From positions 1 through 13,629 of the forward strand of contig JAFIHO010000416.1 of the NCBI GenBank assembly GCA_017849395.1: 13,629 nt of DNA, in the 5' to 3' direction. The notes under the pieces were generated by a model. It had not been told where the DNA came from. It made no database searches and was given only the letters and a program-made list of their open reading frames with translations. This stretch comes from Hyphomicrobiales bacterium. Lineage in GTDB: Bacteria > Pseudomonadota > Alphaproteobacteria > Micropepsales > Micropepsaceae. A program made the position numbers and the translations under genes. Of the stretch, positions 1 through 6,064 are shown one piece after another; position 1 is the stretch's first letter, and every line of letters begins with the position of its first letter.

Positions 1-363
1 GTTGGCGGGCAGCGACATCACATTGCGACCTTTTTCGCCTCGCAGCACCGTCAGTTCACCCGAACGCGTCATAAAGGACACGCGATCGAGTGATGGATCG
101 ACAAAATTGAACACCACATAAGCACTGGCCATGGTGGCATGGCCGCACAGATCGACCTCCACCTCCGGCGTGAACCAGCGCAGATCGTACGCGCCATGTC
201 CCGTCTTCACGAAAAACGCCGTCTCGGCCTGATTGTTTTCGCCTGCGATGCGCTGCATCAGCGCGTCCGGCAGACAGCTGTCCAGCGGCACCACGGCGGC
301 GGGATTGCCTTCCAGCACCTTCGACGCGAACGCATCCACCTGCCAGATTTTCAGTTTGGCCAT
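1..363 (-). CDS. PhzF-family isomerase/epimerase, N-terminal part (cut by window edge)
   Basis: The first 121 residues of a PhzF-family protein; the 3' end lies beyond position 1. The family has a diaminopimelate-epimerase-like fold and acts as isomerases on small molecules. PhzF itself acts in phenazine synthesis, but most family members have unknown substrates, so no phenazine role is implied here. Visible signatures are the N-terminal QVDAFASKVLEGNPAAVV, the NNQAETAFF segment whose Glu47 matches the family's catalytic glutamate, and the DLCGHATMAS loop around residues 71-80, which carries the conserved Gly-His pair. The ATG at 361-363 follows a strong ribosome site (AGGGGAGGA, about 7 bases upstream). 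The gene lies downstream of the MpaB-type gene on the same strand, with a palindromic repeat in the 112-bp gap, so cotranscription is uncertain. The family call is secure; the substrate is unknown. Confidence 0.9.
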   Translation of the reverse strand, partial: MAKLKIWQVDAFASKVLEGNPAAVVPLDSCLPDALMQRIAGENNQAETAFFVKTGHGAYDLRWFTPEVEVDLCGHATMASAYVVFNFVDPSLDRVSFMTRSGELTVLRGEKGRNVMSLPAN

Positions 364-388
364 CGCCGGTCCTCCCCTGCTTCATTCT

Positions 389-417
389 CCTCATCCTGAG
401 CCTGCCGAAGGATGAGG
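389..417. repeat. Intergenic palindrome of the CCTCATCCT...AGGATGAGG type
   Basis: Perfect 9-bp arms (389-397 and 409-417) flank an 11-base spacer. Sequences of this look are dispersed intergenic repeats in many alphaproteobacterial genomes; that is general knowledge, not a search result. It sits 25 bp upstream of the PhzF-like start and could fold in its leader or act as a partial terminator for the gene upstream. There is no T-tract. Confidence 0.6.
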
Positions 418-475
418 GACGCACGCTACCACGAACAGGCTTGTTGCCCAGACGCACGACGCGCATGCCGGTTCC

Positions 476-1369
476 TCACCGGTAGAGATAATCCGGCGTC
501 AGGCCCATCCGTACACAGGCATCGACAGGAGGGCCGGGCAACCGCAGCCTGTCAGCCATCGCGCCTGCACGCCGCACCAGCCCGCGTTCCAGCGGACTCA
601 GTCCGTGTTTTTCCAGTCCCAGCCGCATCCTGATATCTTCCGGCACAATCTCCACGCCCGCACGGATGAACAGGCCCTGCACCGGGCGCAGCAGCGGCGG
701 CAGAACCGGCGCGCGCCGCACAATGTCCAGAAATTCAAACACGATGTTCGACGGTTCCAGTTTCGGCATCATGCGCGCGAACAACGCACGGCACTGCGCT
801 TCGCTGCGCGGCGCGCCAGTCGCGCCATACAACGCCGCCGCCTCCATGCCCTCGGTGTAGAACCGGTCGCGTGCGTCCTGCGCCAGTGGCATCACAAAGG
901 CGCAATAGGCCTCCAGAAATCCGAACGACGCCGTGGCCTGCACCCAGTCCAGCAACTCCGGATCATTGGCGTCATAGCTCGCGCCGCCCGGCGTCAGGCC
1001 CGATACCTTGCCATGCATCCGCCGCACGCCCGCGATCATGCGTTCCGCCACGCTGCGTGCGCCATACACGGTTATCATGGCGGCCAATCCCGTGCGCGAC
1101 ATGCGCCGCACGGGATCGTCGCGGAAGGATGAATGGTCCCACACGCCGGTCCGCACGCGCGGCTCGGCCAGTTCCAGCAATACGGCCGCGATACCGCCCA
1201 CGAACAGCGCCACGGGATTCTTGAACACCCGCCAGGATATGGAATCCGGCTCCGCCAGCGCGGCTTCCCCGGCGGGCGCACGGAAATCAACGCCCGCCTG
1301 TCCGGCGTCCGCTGCAAGCCGCCGCGTCAGATCAAGCCCAAGCGCATCCATCAGCATGGCCTCAACCAT
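476..1369 (-). CDS. MpaB-type oxygenase (DUF2236, rubber-oxygenase-like catalytic domain)
   Basis: A 297-residue protein of the DUF2236 / ER-bound oxygenase MpaB / latex-clearing-protein superfamily. These are all-alpha proteins, and characterised members bind b-type haem and cleave carbon-carbon double bonds in isoprenoids. The substrate of bacterial members like this one is unknown. Recognisable features are the N-terminal WRVFKNPVALFVGGIAAVLL helix, the WDHSSFRDDPVRRMSRT segment, the MHGKVSG turn, then ASYDANDPELLDWV, and the ALYGATGAPRS loop further on. Many family members read WVH after the DPELL motif; here it is WVQ, so a conserved histidine may be missing. There is no signal peptide. 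The start is ambiguous: ATGs at codons 1, 5 and 7 are close together, and a GAGG at codons 3-4 would best serve codon 7 (position 1351). The gene lies 36 bp downstream of rpoH, so it could receive read-through from it. Confidence 0.8.
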   Translation of the reverse strand: MVEAMLMDALGLDLTRRLAADAGQAGVDFRAPAGEAALAEPDSISWRVFKNPVALFVGGIAAVLLELAEPRVRTGVWDHSSFRDDPVRRMSRTGLAAMITVYGARSVAERMIAGVRRMHGKVSGLTPGGASYDANDPELLDWVQATASFGFLEAYCAFVMPLAQDARDRFYTEGMEAAALYGATGAPRSEAQCRALFARMMPKLEPSNIVFEFLDIVRRAPVLPPLLRPVQGLFIRAGVEIVPEDIRMRLGLEKHGLSPLERGLVRRAGAMADRLRLPGPPVDACVRMGLTPDYLYR

Positions 1370-1405
1370 GCGCTGAAAATGTGACGGTGGCGAGGTTGGC
1401 GGCGC

Positions 1406-2302
1406 TTATGCAGGCGCGGGCAGGGCGGCGTTGCCGGAAGCCTTCACCGCCGCCTGCATGCCCCGTTGCAGCTTCTCGAAAGCGCGCACTTCAATCTGGC
1501 GCACCCGCTCGCGCGACACGCCATATTTCTGCGACAGATCCTCCAGCGTGGCGGGCTCGTCCTGCAACCGCCGCGCCGTGATGATTTCGCGCTCGCGGTC
1601 CGTCAGGTCTCTCATCGCGTCCTGCAGCAAGGCATGCCGGTCGCCCATTTCCTCGCGCTCGGCCAGGCGGGTTTCCTGGTCGATCGTGTCGTCGGCCAGC
1701 CAGTCCTGCCATTCGCTTTCGGATTCCGACCGCAACGGCGCATTCAGCGACGAATCCGGTCCCGACAGGCGGCGGTTCATCTCCGTCACCTCGGTCTCCG
1801 TCACGCCCAACTGGTCCGCCAGCTTGGCGGTGTGGGCGGGTGTCAGATCGCCTTCCTCGATGGCGCCGATATTCGACTTCGCCTTGCGCAGGTTGAAGAA
1901 CAGCTTCTTCTGCGCCGCGGTGGTGCCCATCTTCACCATGCTCCACGACCGCAGCACATATTCCTGGATCGCGGCGCGGATCCACCACATGGCATAGGTC
2001 GCCAGGCGGAAACCCTTGTCGGGATCGAACCGCTTCACGGCCTGCATCAGGCCGACATTCCCTTCCGAAACGATCTCGGACACCGGCAGCCCATAACCGC
2101 GATACCCCATCGCGATCTTGGCTACGAGGCGCAGATGGCTTGTGACCAGACGGCGTGCGGCCTCCGGATCCTCATGCTGCTGCCAGCGCTTGGCGAACAT
2201 GTATTCGTCTTCGGGAGACAAAAGGGGGAATTTGCGGATCTCGGACAGATACCGCGACAAACCTGCTTCGCCCGTCAGGGCCGGCAATCCACGACCACTC
2301 AT
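1406..2302 (-). CDS. rpoH: RNA polymerase heat-shock sigma factor RpoH (sigma-32)
   Basis: The alternative sigma factor that directs RNA polymerase to heat-shock genes. The 298-residue reading has the full sigma-70 family layout. Region 2 includes EIVSEGNVGLMQAVKRFDP and the promoter-melting segment YAMWWIRAAIQEYVLRSW (about residues 103-120). The diagnostic RpoH box QKKLFFNLR follows at about residues 131-139. The C-terminal region 4 helix-turn-helix contains LSQKYGVSRERVRQIEVRA. The RpoH box separates it from RpoD and RpoS. I chose the ATG at 2302 because AAGGGGG lies about 7 bases upstream; an in-frame ATG at 2323 would add seven residues but has no proper ribosome site. A 5-bp hairpin (2324-2340) lies in the leader but does not cover the ribosome site. 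rluD is 95 bp upstream on the same strand, an order common in alphaproteobacteria. Many of these genomes carry two rpoH paralogues; which one this is cannot be told here. Confidence 0.97.
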   Translation of the reverse strand: MSGRGLPALTGEAGLSRYLSEIRKFPLLSPEDEYMFAKRWQQHEDPEAARRLVTSHLRLVAKIAMGYRGYGLPVSEIVSEGNVGLMQAVKRFDPDKGFRLATYAMWWIRAAIQEYVLRSWSMVKMGTTAAQKKLFFNLRKAKSNIGAIEEGDLTPAHTAKLADQLGVTETEVTEMNRRLSGPDSSLNAPLRSESESEWQDWLADDTIDQETRLAEREEMGDRHALLQDAMRDLTDREREIITARRLQDEPATLEDLSQKYGVSRERVRQIEVRAFEKLQRGMQAAVKASGNAALPAPA

Positions 2303-2356
2303 CTCGAACCCCCTTGAAAACATCCCGGTGATACGCCGGGGCCGGGTCTTCTGATC

Positions 2357-2385
2357 ATAATACCTGGATAGCCCGACAGTTCAGG
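2357..2385 (-). promoter_or_regulatory. Possible rpoH promoter in the rluD-rpoH gap
   Basis: Read on the minus strand, CCTGAA (2380-2385) and TATTAT (2357-2362) are separated by 17 bases. The -10 is good but the -35 is poor for the housekeeping sigma. CCTGAA differs by one base from the sigma-32 element CTTGAA, yet no sigma-32-type -10 element lies at the right spacing. I regard it as a weak housekeeping promoter for rpoH, independent of rluD. Confidence 0.3.
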
Positions 2386-2397
2386 AAAGAAGCAGCG

Positions 2398-3417
2398 TTA
2401 TGAATTTTTCAAGTTCCGAAGGGCGGCCACAAGCCCGGCAAAATCAGGCGGCCAAGGGGATTCGAAGCGCAGCGTCTTGTGCAGGCTAGGGTGTTGAAAT
2501 CCCAGAACAAAAGCGTGCAGCGCCTGGCGGGAAAAGGCGGTTGCCGCCGCAAACGCGACCTCTTCTTCCGGGGTCTTTGCGCGCGGCGCATGGCGGGCCC
2601 GGCCATACTGCGGATCGCCGATCAGGGGGTGGCCCAGATGGGTCAGATGCACCCTAATCTGGTGGGTGCGCCCGGTTTCCAGGCGGCATTCGATCAGCGA
2701 CGCAAAAGGCCGCTCCTTTGCCCCATAGGTCTCCAGCACCTTGTAGCGGGTGCGCGCCAGCTTTCCGCCCGCGCGCATCACCGTCATGCGCTTGCGGTCA
2801 TAGGGGCTGCGCCCGATCTGGCCTTCGATCAGACCCTGACGGTCGCCAGGCACACTCCACACCACCGCGTTATAGGCGCGCTCGATGGTATGGTTGGCGA
2901 ACTGCTTGGCCAGGCTCGCCATGGCGCGCTCATTCTTCGCGGCCACCAGCAGGCCGCTGGTGTCCTTGTCCAGGCGATGCACGATGCCGGGCCGCGCCTC
3001 GCCGCCGATGCCCAGCAATTCCTTGCCGCAATGGGCGATCAGCGCATTGACCAGCGTGCCGTCGGGATTGCCCGCGGCCGGATGCACCACCAGCCCCGCG
3101 GGCTTGTCGATGACGATAAGGTCCTTGTCCTCATACACCACCTTCAGCGGAATATCCTGGCCCTGGGGCAGGGCGGGCGCGGCGGGCGGCACCAGCACGT
3201 CATAGATGTCGTCCGGTTTGACCCGGTGGTTGGCGTCTTTTATCGTGCTTCCCGAAAGCGAAACCGCGCCGCCGCCGATCAGTTGCTGAAGCCGCGAGCG
3301 TGTGAATTCGGGCAGCATCGCGGCCAGGAAACGGTCCAGCCGCCATCCCGCATGATCGCCATCCGCGACCGCGTGATGTTTCGATCCGCCCACGGAGGAT
3401 TTTGTGACTGAAGACAT
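2398..3417 (-). CDS. rluD: 23S rRNA pseudouridine synthase, RluD type
   Basis: Converts specific uridines of 23S rRNA (helix 69 in the E. coli enzyme) to pseudouridine during 50S subunit assembly. The 339-residue protein has an N-terminal S4 RNA-binding domain (WRLDRFLAAMLPEFTRSRLQ onward, about residues 25-70). The RluA-family catalytic domain follows, with HRLDKDTSGL (catalytic Asp150 in RLD) and the later ETGRTHQIRVHL motif. The IVIDKPAGLVVHPAAGN segment is also typical. The length fits RluD better than the shorter RluA or RluC. The first ATG (3417) has no clear ribosome site and overlaps by 14 bp the GTG start of the divergent DUF6476 gene. The N-terminus before about residue 24 is unconserved, so a slightly later GTG start is possible. 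rpoH follows 95 bp downstream. Confidence 0.95.
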   Translation of the reverse strand: MSSVTKSSVGGSKHHAVADGDHAGWRLDRFLAAMLPEFTRSRLQQLIGGGAVSLSGSTIKDANHRVKPDDIYDVLVPPAAPALPQGQDIPLKVVYEDKDLIVIDKPAGLVVHPAAGNPDGTLVNALIAHCGKELLGIGGEARPGIVHRLDKDTSGLLVAAKNERAMASLAKQFANHTIERAYNAVVWSVPGDRQGLIEGQIGRSPYDRKRMTVMRAGGKLARTRYKVLETYGAKERPFASLIECRLETGRTHQIRVHLTHLGHPLIGDPQYGRARHAPRAKTPEEEVAFAAATAFSRQALHAFVLGFQHPSLHKTLRFESPWPPDFAGLVAALRNLKNS

Positions 3418-3745
3418 GCCGTCAGGGATTCCCGAGAACCAGACGCCCGCCTACAAGGCGGCGAAACTGGCCGTCATTATCCTGTCCGCGCTGATTATCC
3501 TAGCCTTGATCGCGCTGGTGGTGGGCGGCCTCTCCCGGATGGGCAGCAAGCCCAAAGCGGCATCGAACGCGCCCTCCACCTTTACCCTTGCGCCGGGCGC
3601 GCGGGTGATGGCGATGGAAACCCAGCCTGGCCGCCTTATCCTGCGCATCCGCACCGCCACGGGCGAGGAGATCGACATCATCGACACGGCGGACGGCCGC
3701 CTGGTCAGCCAGATCAAGGCGACCGCTCCCAAGCCGGAAAAGTGA
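3404..3745 (+). CDS. DUF6476-type single-pass membrane protein
   Basis: A 113-residue protein of unknown function with a hydrophilic N-terminus, one strongly hydrophobic helix (about residues 21-43, AAKLAVIILSALIILALIAL) and an extracytoplasmic-looking C-terminal part. The latter contains TFTLAPGARVMAMETQPGR and an acidic strand, EEIDIIDTADGRLV. By size, layout and position beside rluD it matches the small alphaproteobacterial family DUF6476; that assignment comes from memory of the family's neighbourhood. The GTG start is supported by GGAGG seven bases upstream. Its stop overlaps the start of the M67 protease gene by four bases (GTGA), which implies translational coupling. Its 5' end overlaps the divergent rluD start by 14 bp, so its promoter must lie inside rluD. 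Confidence 0.8.
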   Translation: MTEDMPSGIPENQTPAYKAAKLAVIILSALIILALIALVVGGLSRMGSKPKAASNAPSTFTLAPGARVMAMETQPGRLILRIRTATGEEIDIIDTADGRLVSQIKATAPKPEK

Positions 3746-4176
3746 AACATCCTTTGATCCGGCGCCTTTTGCTTCCTGACACGTTGCGGGCGCGGATCGT
3801 ACAGGAAGCGCGGTCGGCCGCGCCGCGCGAATGCTGCGGCCTGATCGAAGGCCTGCGGGAAGGGGAGGTGGCGCGCGCGCTGGCGCTGCATCCGGCGCGC
3901 AACCTGTCCGAGCGCCCCGACCGTTTTGAGATTGACCCGCAGGACCAATTCCACGCGCTGCATTTGGCGCGCGCCAACGGGACCGCGATCATCGGCTGCT
4001 ACCATTCCCATCCGGGCGGCAGGCCATATCCTTCCGCAACCGACCTGGAAGGCGCGGGCGAGGACGATTTTATCTGGCTGATCGAGTCCGGCGGTACGCT
4101 GGAAACGTTTGTTTATTTCGGTGGCGTGTTCACCGGCCTCGTGACCGGCGCCGATTGCGTCACATCGTCGGAATAG
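3742..4176 (+). CDS. M67-family (Mov34/MPN, JAMM) metallopeptidase
   Basis: A 144-residue JAMM/MPN+ zinc protease of the bacterial M67 type. Family members remove ubiquitin-like or sulfur-carrier peptides, or other C-terminal residues; no substrate can be named here. The complete zinc site is visible: Glu30 (RECCGLIEG), then the H-x-H-P core at His88 and His90 (CYHSHPGGRPYPSATD), with Ser98 and Asp101 at the expected spacing. The conserved N-terminal RECCGLI motif is typical. All catalytic residues are present, so the enzyme should be active. It starts with GTG, overlapping the DUF6476 stop by four bases, so the two form an operon. No ThiS/MoaD-like, E1-like or cysO gene is nearby, so a sulfur-carrier role is not supported by context. 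Its last 64 bp overlap the 3' end of the convergent DUF6894 gene. Confidence 0.93.
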   Translation: MKHPLIRRLLLPDTLRARIVQEARSAAPRECCGLIEGLREGEVARALALHPARNLSERPDRFEIDPQDQFHALHLARANGTAIIGCYHSHPGGRPYPSATDLEGAGEDDFIWLIESGGTLETFVYFGGVFTGLVTGADCVTSSE

Positions 4177-4424
4177 TCGCGCAATTTTCCACCCTGCATC
4201 AGCACATCGCGCTCATGCACGACATCCACCACATGGCCCGTTTCGTCCGCGATCTCGATCTGGCGCGCGCCGACGCGCCCGCCATGCAACAGGCTTTCGC
4301 CCAACATCTCGCGCCCGGAACTCACCGCTTCGCGCCTGGCGGCCTCGGCGTTGGGGAATTCCTGGCCTTCGCGGTCCCGGCTCAAATCCGAACCTTCGCG
4401 CACATGAAAGAAGAAGCGGGGCAT
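4113..4424 (-). CDS. DUF6894-type small protein
   Basis: A 103-residue protein of unknown function. It opens with MPRFFFHVREGSDLSRDREG, then GQEFPNAEAARREAV and GARQIEIADETGHVV. This pattern (F-F-H-V near the start, D-x-E-G-x-E-F, then A-x-x-E-A) is the DUF6894 signature common in Rhizobiales and relatives. I chose the ATG at 4424 because the conserved MPRFFFH begins there; the frame stays open upstream to 4496 without family similarity. The ribosome site is weak. The last 64 bp overlap the 3' end of the M67 gene on the opposite strand, and the residues encoded there (the end, VTRPVNTPPK) look unconserved. Confidence 0.75.
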   Translation of the reverse strand: MPRFFFHVREGSDLSRDREGQEFPNAEAARREAVSSGREMLGESLLHGGRVGARQIEIADETGHVVDVVHERDVLMQGGKLRDYSDDVTQSAPVTRPVNTPPK

Positions 4425-4529
4425 GGCGTGTTCACAAAAAGCGTTACCCCCACAGAACACCGAAACACCGGCGCCGTTCCGGTCCGGTTTGCCCACAAGC
4501 GCCTAATATGCCCTTGAAAATCCTATGGC

Positions 4530-4558
4530 TTGCCGCTCCGGGTGCGCTTGGCTATAAG
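4530..4558 (+). promoter_or_regulatory. Promoter of tRNA-Glu
   Basis: TTGCCG (4530-4535), a 17-base spacer and TATAAG (4553-4558) form a near-ideal housekeeping promoter. Transcription would start near 4565, about nine bases before the mature tRNA. Confidence 0.75.
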
Positions 4559-4573
4559 CCGCAGGCTCCGCTA

Positions 4574-4648
4574 GCCCCCATCGTCTAGCGGTCAGGACGC
4601 GGCCCTCTCAAGGCTGAAACAGGGGTTCGATTCCCCTTGGGGGCGCCA
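4574..4648 (+). tRNA. tRNA-Glu (anticodon CUC)
   Basis: A complete cloverleaf can be folded by eye. The acceptor stem pairs 4574-4580 with 4638-4644. The discriminator is G4645, and CCA is encoded at 4646-4648. The anticodon stem 4600-4604/4612-4616 closes a seven-base loop with anticodon CTC at 4607-4609, reading GAG. The T-arm is AGGGG-TTCGATT-CCCCT. The sequence closely parallels E. coli tRNA-Glu, including TCGTCTAG in the D-arm. It has its own promoter and no other tRNA in the window, so it appears monocistronic. There is no duplicated 3' end or integrase in the window to suggest use as an attachment site. Confidence 0.97.
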
Positions 4649-4669
4649 TATTTGCTGAAAGATGCCGAT

Positions 4670-4765
4670 ATGGGTCCCCCATTGAATGCCATCGTCGGCG
4701 GTATAGTCGGCGGCCTCGTGCTTCAGATGATTGTCGGCATCATCAAGAACAAATTCGCGCGATAG
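4670..4765 (+). CDS. Possible 31-residue membrane microprotein downstream of tRNA-Glu
   Basis: An ATG-to-TAG frame starting 22 bp after the tRNA CCA. It encodes a peptide with a short polar start, one hydrophobic glycine-rich helix (AIVGGIVGGLVLQMIVGII, residues 7-25) and a positive tail (KNKFAR). A GG-x-x-GG spacing and a basic C-terminus are typical of small single-pass membrane peptides and some type I toxins. There is no good ribosome site, and the frame could be chance. It might be translated from tRNA read-through transcript. I do not recognise a family. Confidence 0.3.
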   Translation: MGPPLNAIVGGIVGGLVLQMIVGIIKNKFAR

Positions 4766-4806
4766 ATTCTTCCCGATACCGCGTGGTGTAGGTTCTTCCA
4801 TACAGG

Positions 4807-4853
4807 CGAGGCTTCGTATCCAAACTTCACGGCAATGAAGTGTGGATGCCTCG
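4807..4853. repeat. Imperfect inverted repeat (long hairpin) after tRNA-Glu
   Basis: The left arm 4807-4829 pairs with 4836-4853 around a six-base loop: six pairs, a five-base bulge on the left, five pairs, one mismatch and six pairs. There is no T-tract after it on the plus strand. It may end the tRNA transcript or lie downstream of the small secreted-protein gene on the other strand (stop at 4879), where it could act as a rho-independent-like end or 3' stabiliser. Confidence 0.5.
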
Positions 4854-4878
4854 TGGTTCGGAAAACCAGGATGCGTCC

Positions 4879-5076
4879 TTAATGAACCGGCTCGGTGCCG
4901 GGCAGGCCGCATTTCGCGAATTTCTTGGTCTTAATGTCACGGCATTTCGCCGGGGCCGTCTTGGCTTCGCACTTTGTGAACTTTCCGGCTGCGTCCCGGC
5001 ACTGTTTCGCAATCGCGTCGGCGGGCGCGCAAATTGTCAACGCGACGAGCAGGCTGGTGGCGATGGCTATCCGCAT
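4879..5076 (-). CDS. Small secreted protein with two Cys-repeat motifs
   Basis: A 65-residue protein with a clear Sec signal peptide (MRIAIATSLLVALTICAPAD, with a likely cut after ADAIA near residue 23). A mature part of about 42 residues follows, containing two copies of one motif: CRDAAGKFTKC and CRDIKTKKFAKC (C-R-D-x(3/4)-K-F-x-K-C). Each copy could form a small disulfide loop. Similar short Cys-repeat exported proteins are frequent in alphaproteobacteria and are annotated as hypothetical; the function is unknown. The ATG at 5076 is fixed by GGAGGG seven bases upstream; the frame extends to a TTG at 5091, but that codon overlaps the ribosome site. A TATAAT-type -10 and a 5' leader hairpin lie upstream. 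It is divergent from the hydrolase-like gene. Confidence 0.75.
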   Translation of the reverse strand: MRIAIATSLLVALTICAPADAIAKQCRDAAGKFTKCEAKTAPAKCRDIKTKKFAKCGLPGTEPVH

Positions 5077-5116
5077 GATCTGACCCTCCAAAGGTTGGTG
5101 AGTGCAAATGCAAAAA

Positions 5117-5149
5117 CGATGCGAAGAGCATCGCCTTTCGATAATTATA
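5117..5149 (-). promoter_or_regulatory. -10 box and 5'-leader hairpin of the small secreted-protein gene
   Basis: On the minus strand a perfect TATAAT lies at 5144-5149; no good -35 is visible (GGACTC at 17-base spacing). Transcription would start near 5137. It would run directly into a 6-bp hairpin (5117-5133) followed by five Ts, giving a leader of about 60 bases before the ribosome site. The hairpin plus T-run looks like a transcription attenuator or a 5' stability stem. Confidence 0.4.
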
Positions 5150-5287
5150 GCGCGTCCGCTGGTCGTGAGTCCCCAAACCCTCCAGATGAGCGAAATTTAA
5201 CCCGCGGCTCGGGCCGGGCTCGCCAGCCTGGAATGACGAGGAACTGTGCGTGAGCACAGCCGGTTACGAAGGAAAACGCACCGCGCC

Positions 5288-5806
5288 ATGACACGCGATC
5301 CATCTTCTGACCGTCATTATATTTTCATCAGCGGCTTCAACGCGGCGCGCGCGGTGGAAGATTATATCGGCCATCTTCTGTCCTCCCGGCCGGAGCTTGA
5401 CGGCCGCTGGACGCGCTTCTCCTGGTGGGATTCCCCGGCGCGGATCGCGGCCCATGTCAGCCGTTTGGACGGCCCGGTGACGCTGATCGGCAACAGCCTG
5501 GGCGGCGGCCGCGCAGCGCAGGTGGCTGTTGCAAGCAAAACCGATCTTCTGGTGACCATCGATCCCTTCGGGCGGCGCGATGCAGATCTTGCACGCGTCG
5601 CCGCGCATGCGCCCCGCTGGCTCAACATCGTCGCGCCAAAGGACTGGCTGGGTCATCTCATCGAACCGCTTTCTGCGGGGCGACTGACGCGCTGGGGCGA
5701 CAGGGTGGAGCCTCATGCAAGCCACACACTGCACAGCGCAAGGCGGCATGCGGAATTCTGGCCGCTGATGGACGAACGCTGCGGCTTCGCGATGCGGGAC
5801 ATCTGA
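5288..5806 (+). CDS. Alpha/beta-hydrolase-like protein (small esterase/lipase type)
   Basis: A 172-residue protein with the marks of a minimal alpha/beta-hydrolase fold: an N-terminal strand HYIFISGFNAAR, then VTLIGNSLGGGRAAQVA, which holds a G-x-S-x-G nucleophile elbow (Ser70). Asp92 lies in VTIDPFG, and His143/146/149 lie in EPHASHTLHS as candidate catalytic histidines. It is shorter than most esterases and lacks a cap domain and a signal peptide; its substrate is unknown. I prefer the ATG at 5288, just before the first predicted strand. An in-frame GTG at 5246 would add 14 mainly basic residues. A GGAAAA-type ribosome site lies about 12 bases before the ATG, which is long. It appears to be a single-gene unit, divergent from the Cys-repeat gene. 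Confidence 0.7.
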   Translation: MTRDPSSDRHYIFISGFNAARAVEDYIGHLLSSRPELDGRWTRFSWWDSPARIAAHVSRLDGPVTLIGNSLGGGRAAQVAVASKTDLLVTIDPFGRRDADLARVAAHAPRWLNIVAPKDWLGHLIEPLSAGRLTRWGDRVEPHASHTLHSARRHAEFWPLMDERCGFAMRDI

Positions 5807-6064
5807 CATCCCGTGCTCTCCCAATCAGGAGCGATCCGTTGCGCCCCGCGGAAACGATGATGGTGATGGCTCAGCCGGGCACAGGGAGGCGGCCTGTGCC
5901 GCGTGGGACGCAGCATCGTATGGCATCATCACTCACCCCGTGAAACGGGAGCAGAAAATGGGCCAACGGGGATCGCTGTCACTATCGCAATTCCCTGTGG
6001 GTTCCTTGCGCCACAGGCGTGCCCTTCGGCTATGCTGTGGCGCTGTCTGTATTGAGGAGATCCC
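5807..6064. other. Gene-free stretch with two perfect hairpins
   Basis: No convincing coding frame. A perfect 8-bp stem with a seven-base loop (5878-5885/5893-5900) may mark the end of the hydrolase transcript, though no T-tract follows. A perfect 9-bp stem with an 18-base loop (6008-6016/6035-6043) lies 21 bp before the next start. A TATGCT (6031-6036) overlaps it, with TTGCGC 19 bases upstream. This could be a weak promoter with an embedded operator-like palindrome for the 6065 operon. Confidence 0.4.

Noticed and set aside
1466..3411. Long plus-strand frames (1466-2317 and 2479-3411) opposite rpoH and rluD
   Set aside because: Both are antisense to unmistakable conserved genes and have compositions typical of antisense frames.
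3742..4176. The JAMM protease as part of a bacterial ubiquitin-like conjugation or CBASS-type system
   Set aside because: No E1, E2, ubiquitin-like or cyclase gene is nearby, and the rluD/DUF6476 neighbourhood indicates a conserved housekeeping location.
4574..4853. tRNA-Glu as an integration site of a mobile island
   Set aside because: No integrase and no repeated tRNA 3' end are visible, and the genes downstream look like ordinary chromosomal genes.
4592..4912. A minus-strand frame crossing the tRNA-Glu gene
   Set aside because: Part of it (PQGESNP) is simply the antisense translation of the tRNA T-arm and acceptor; the tRNA fold is complete.
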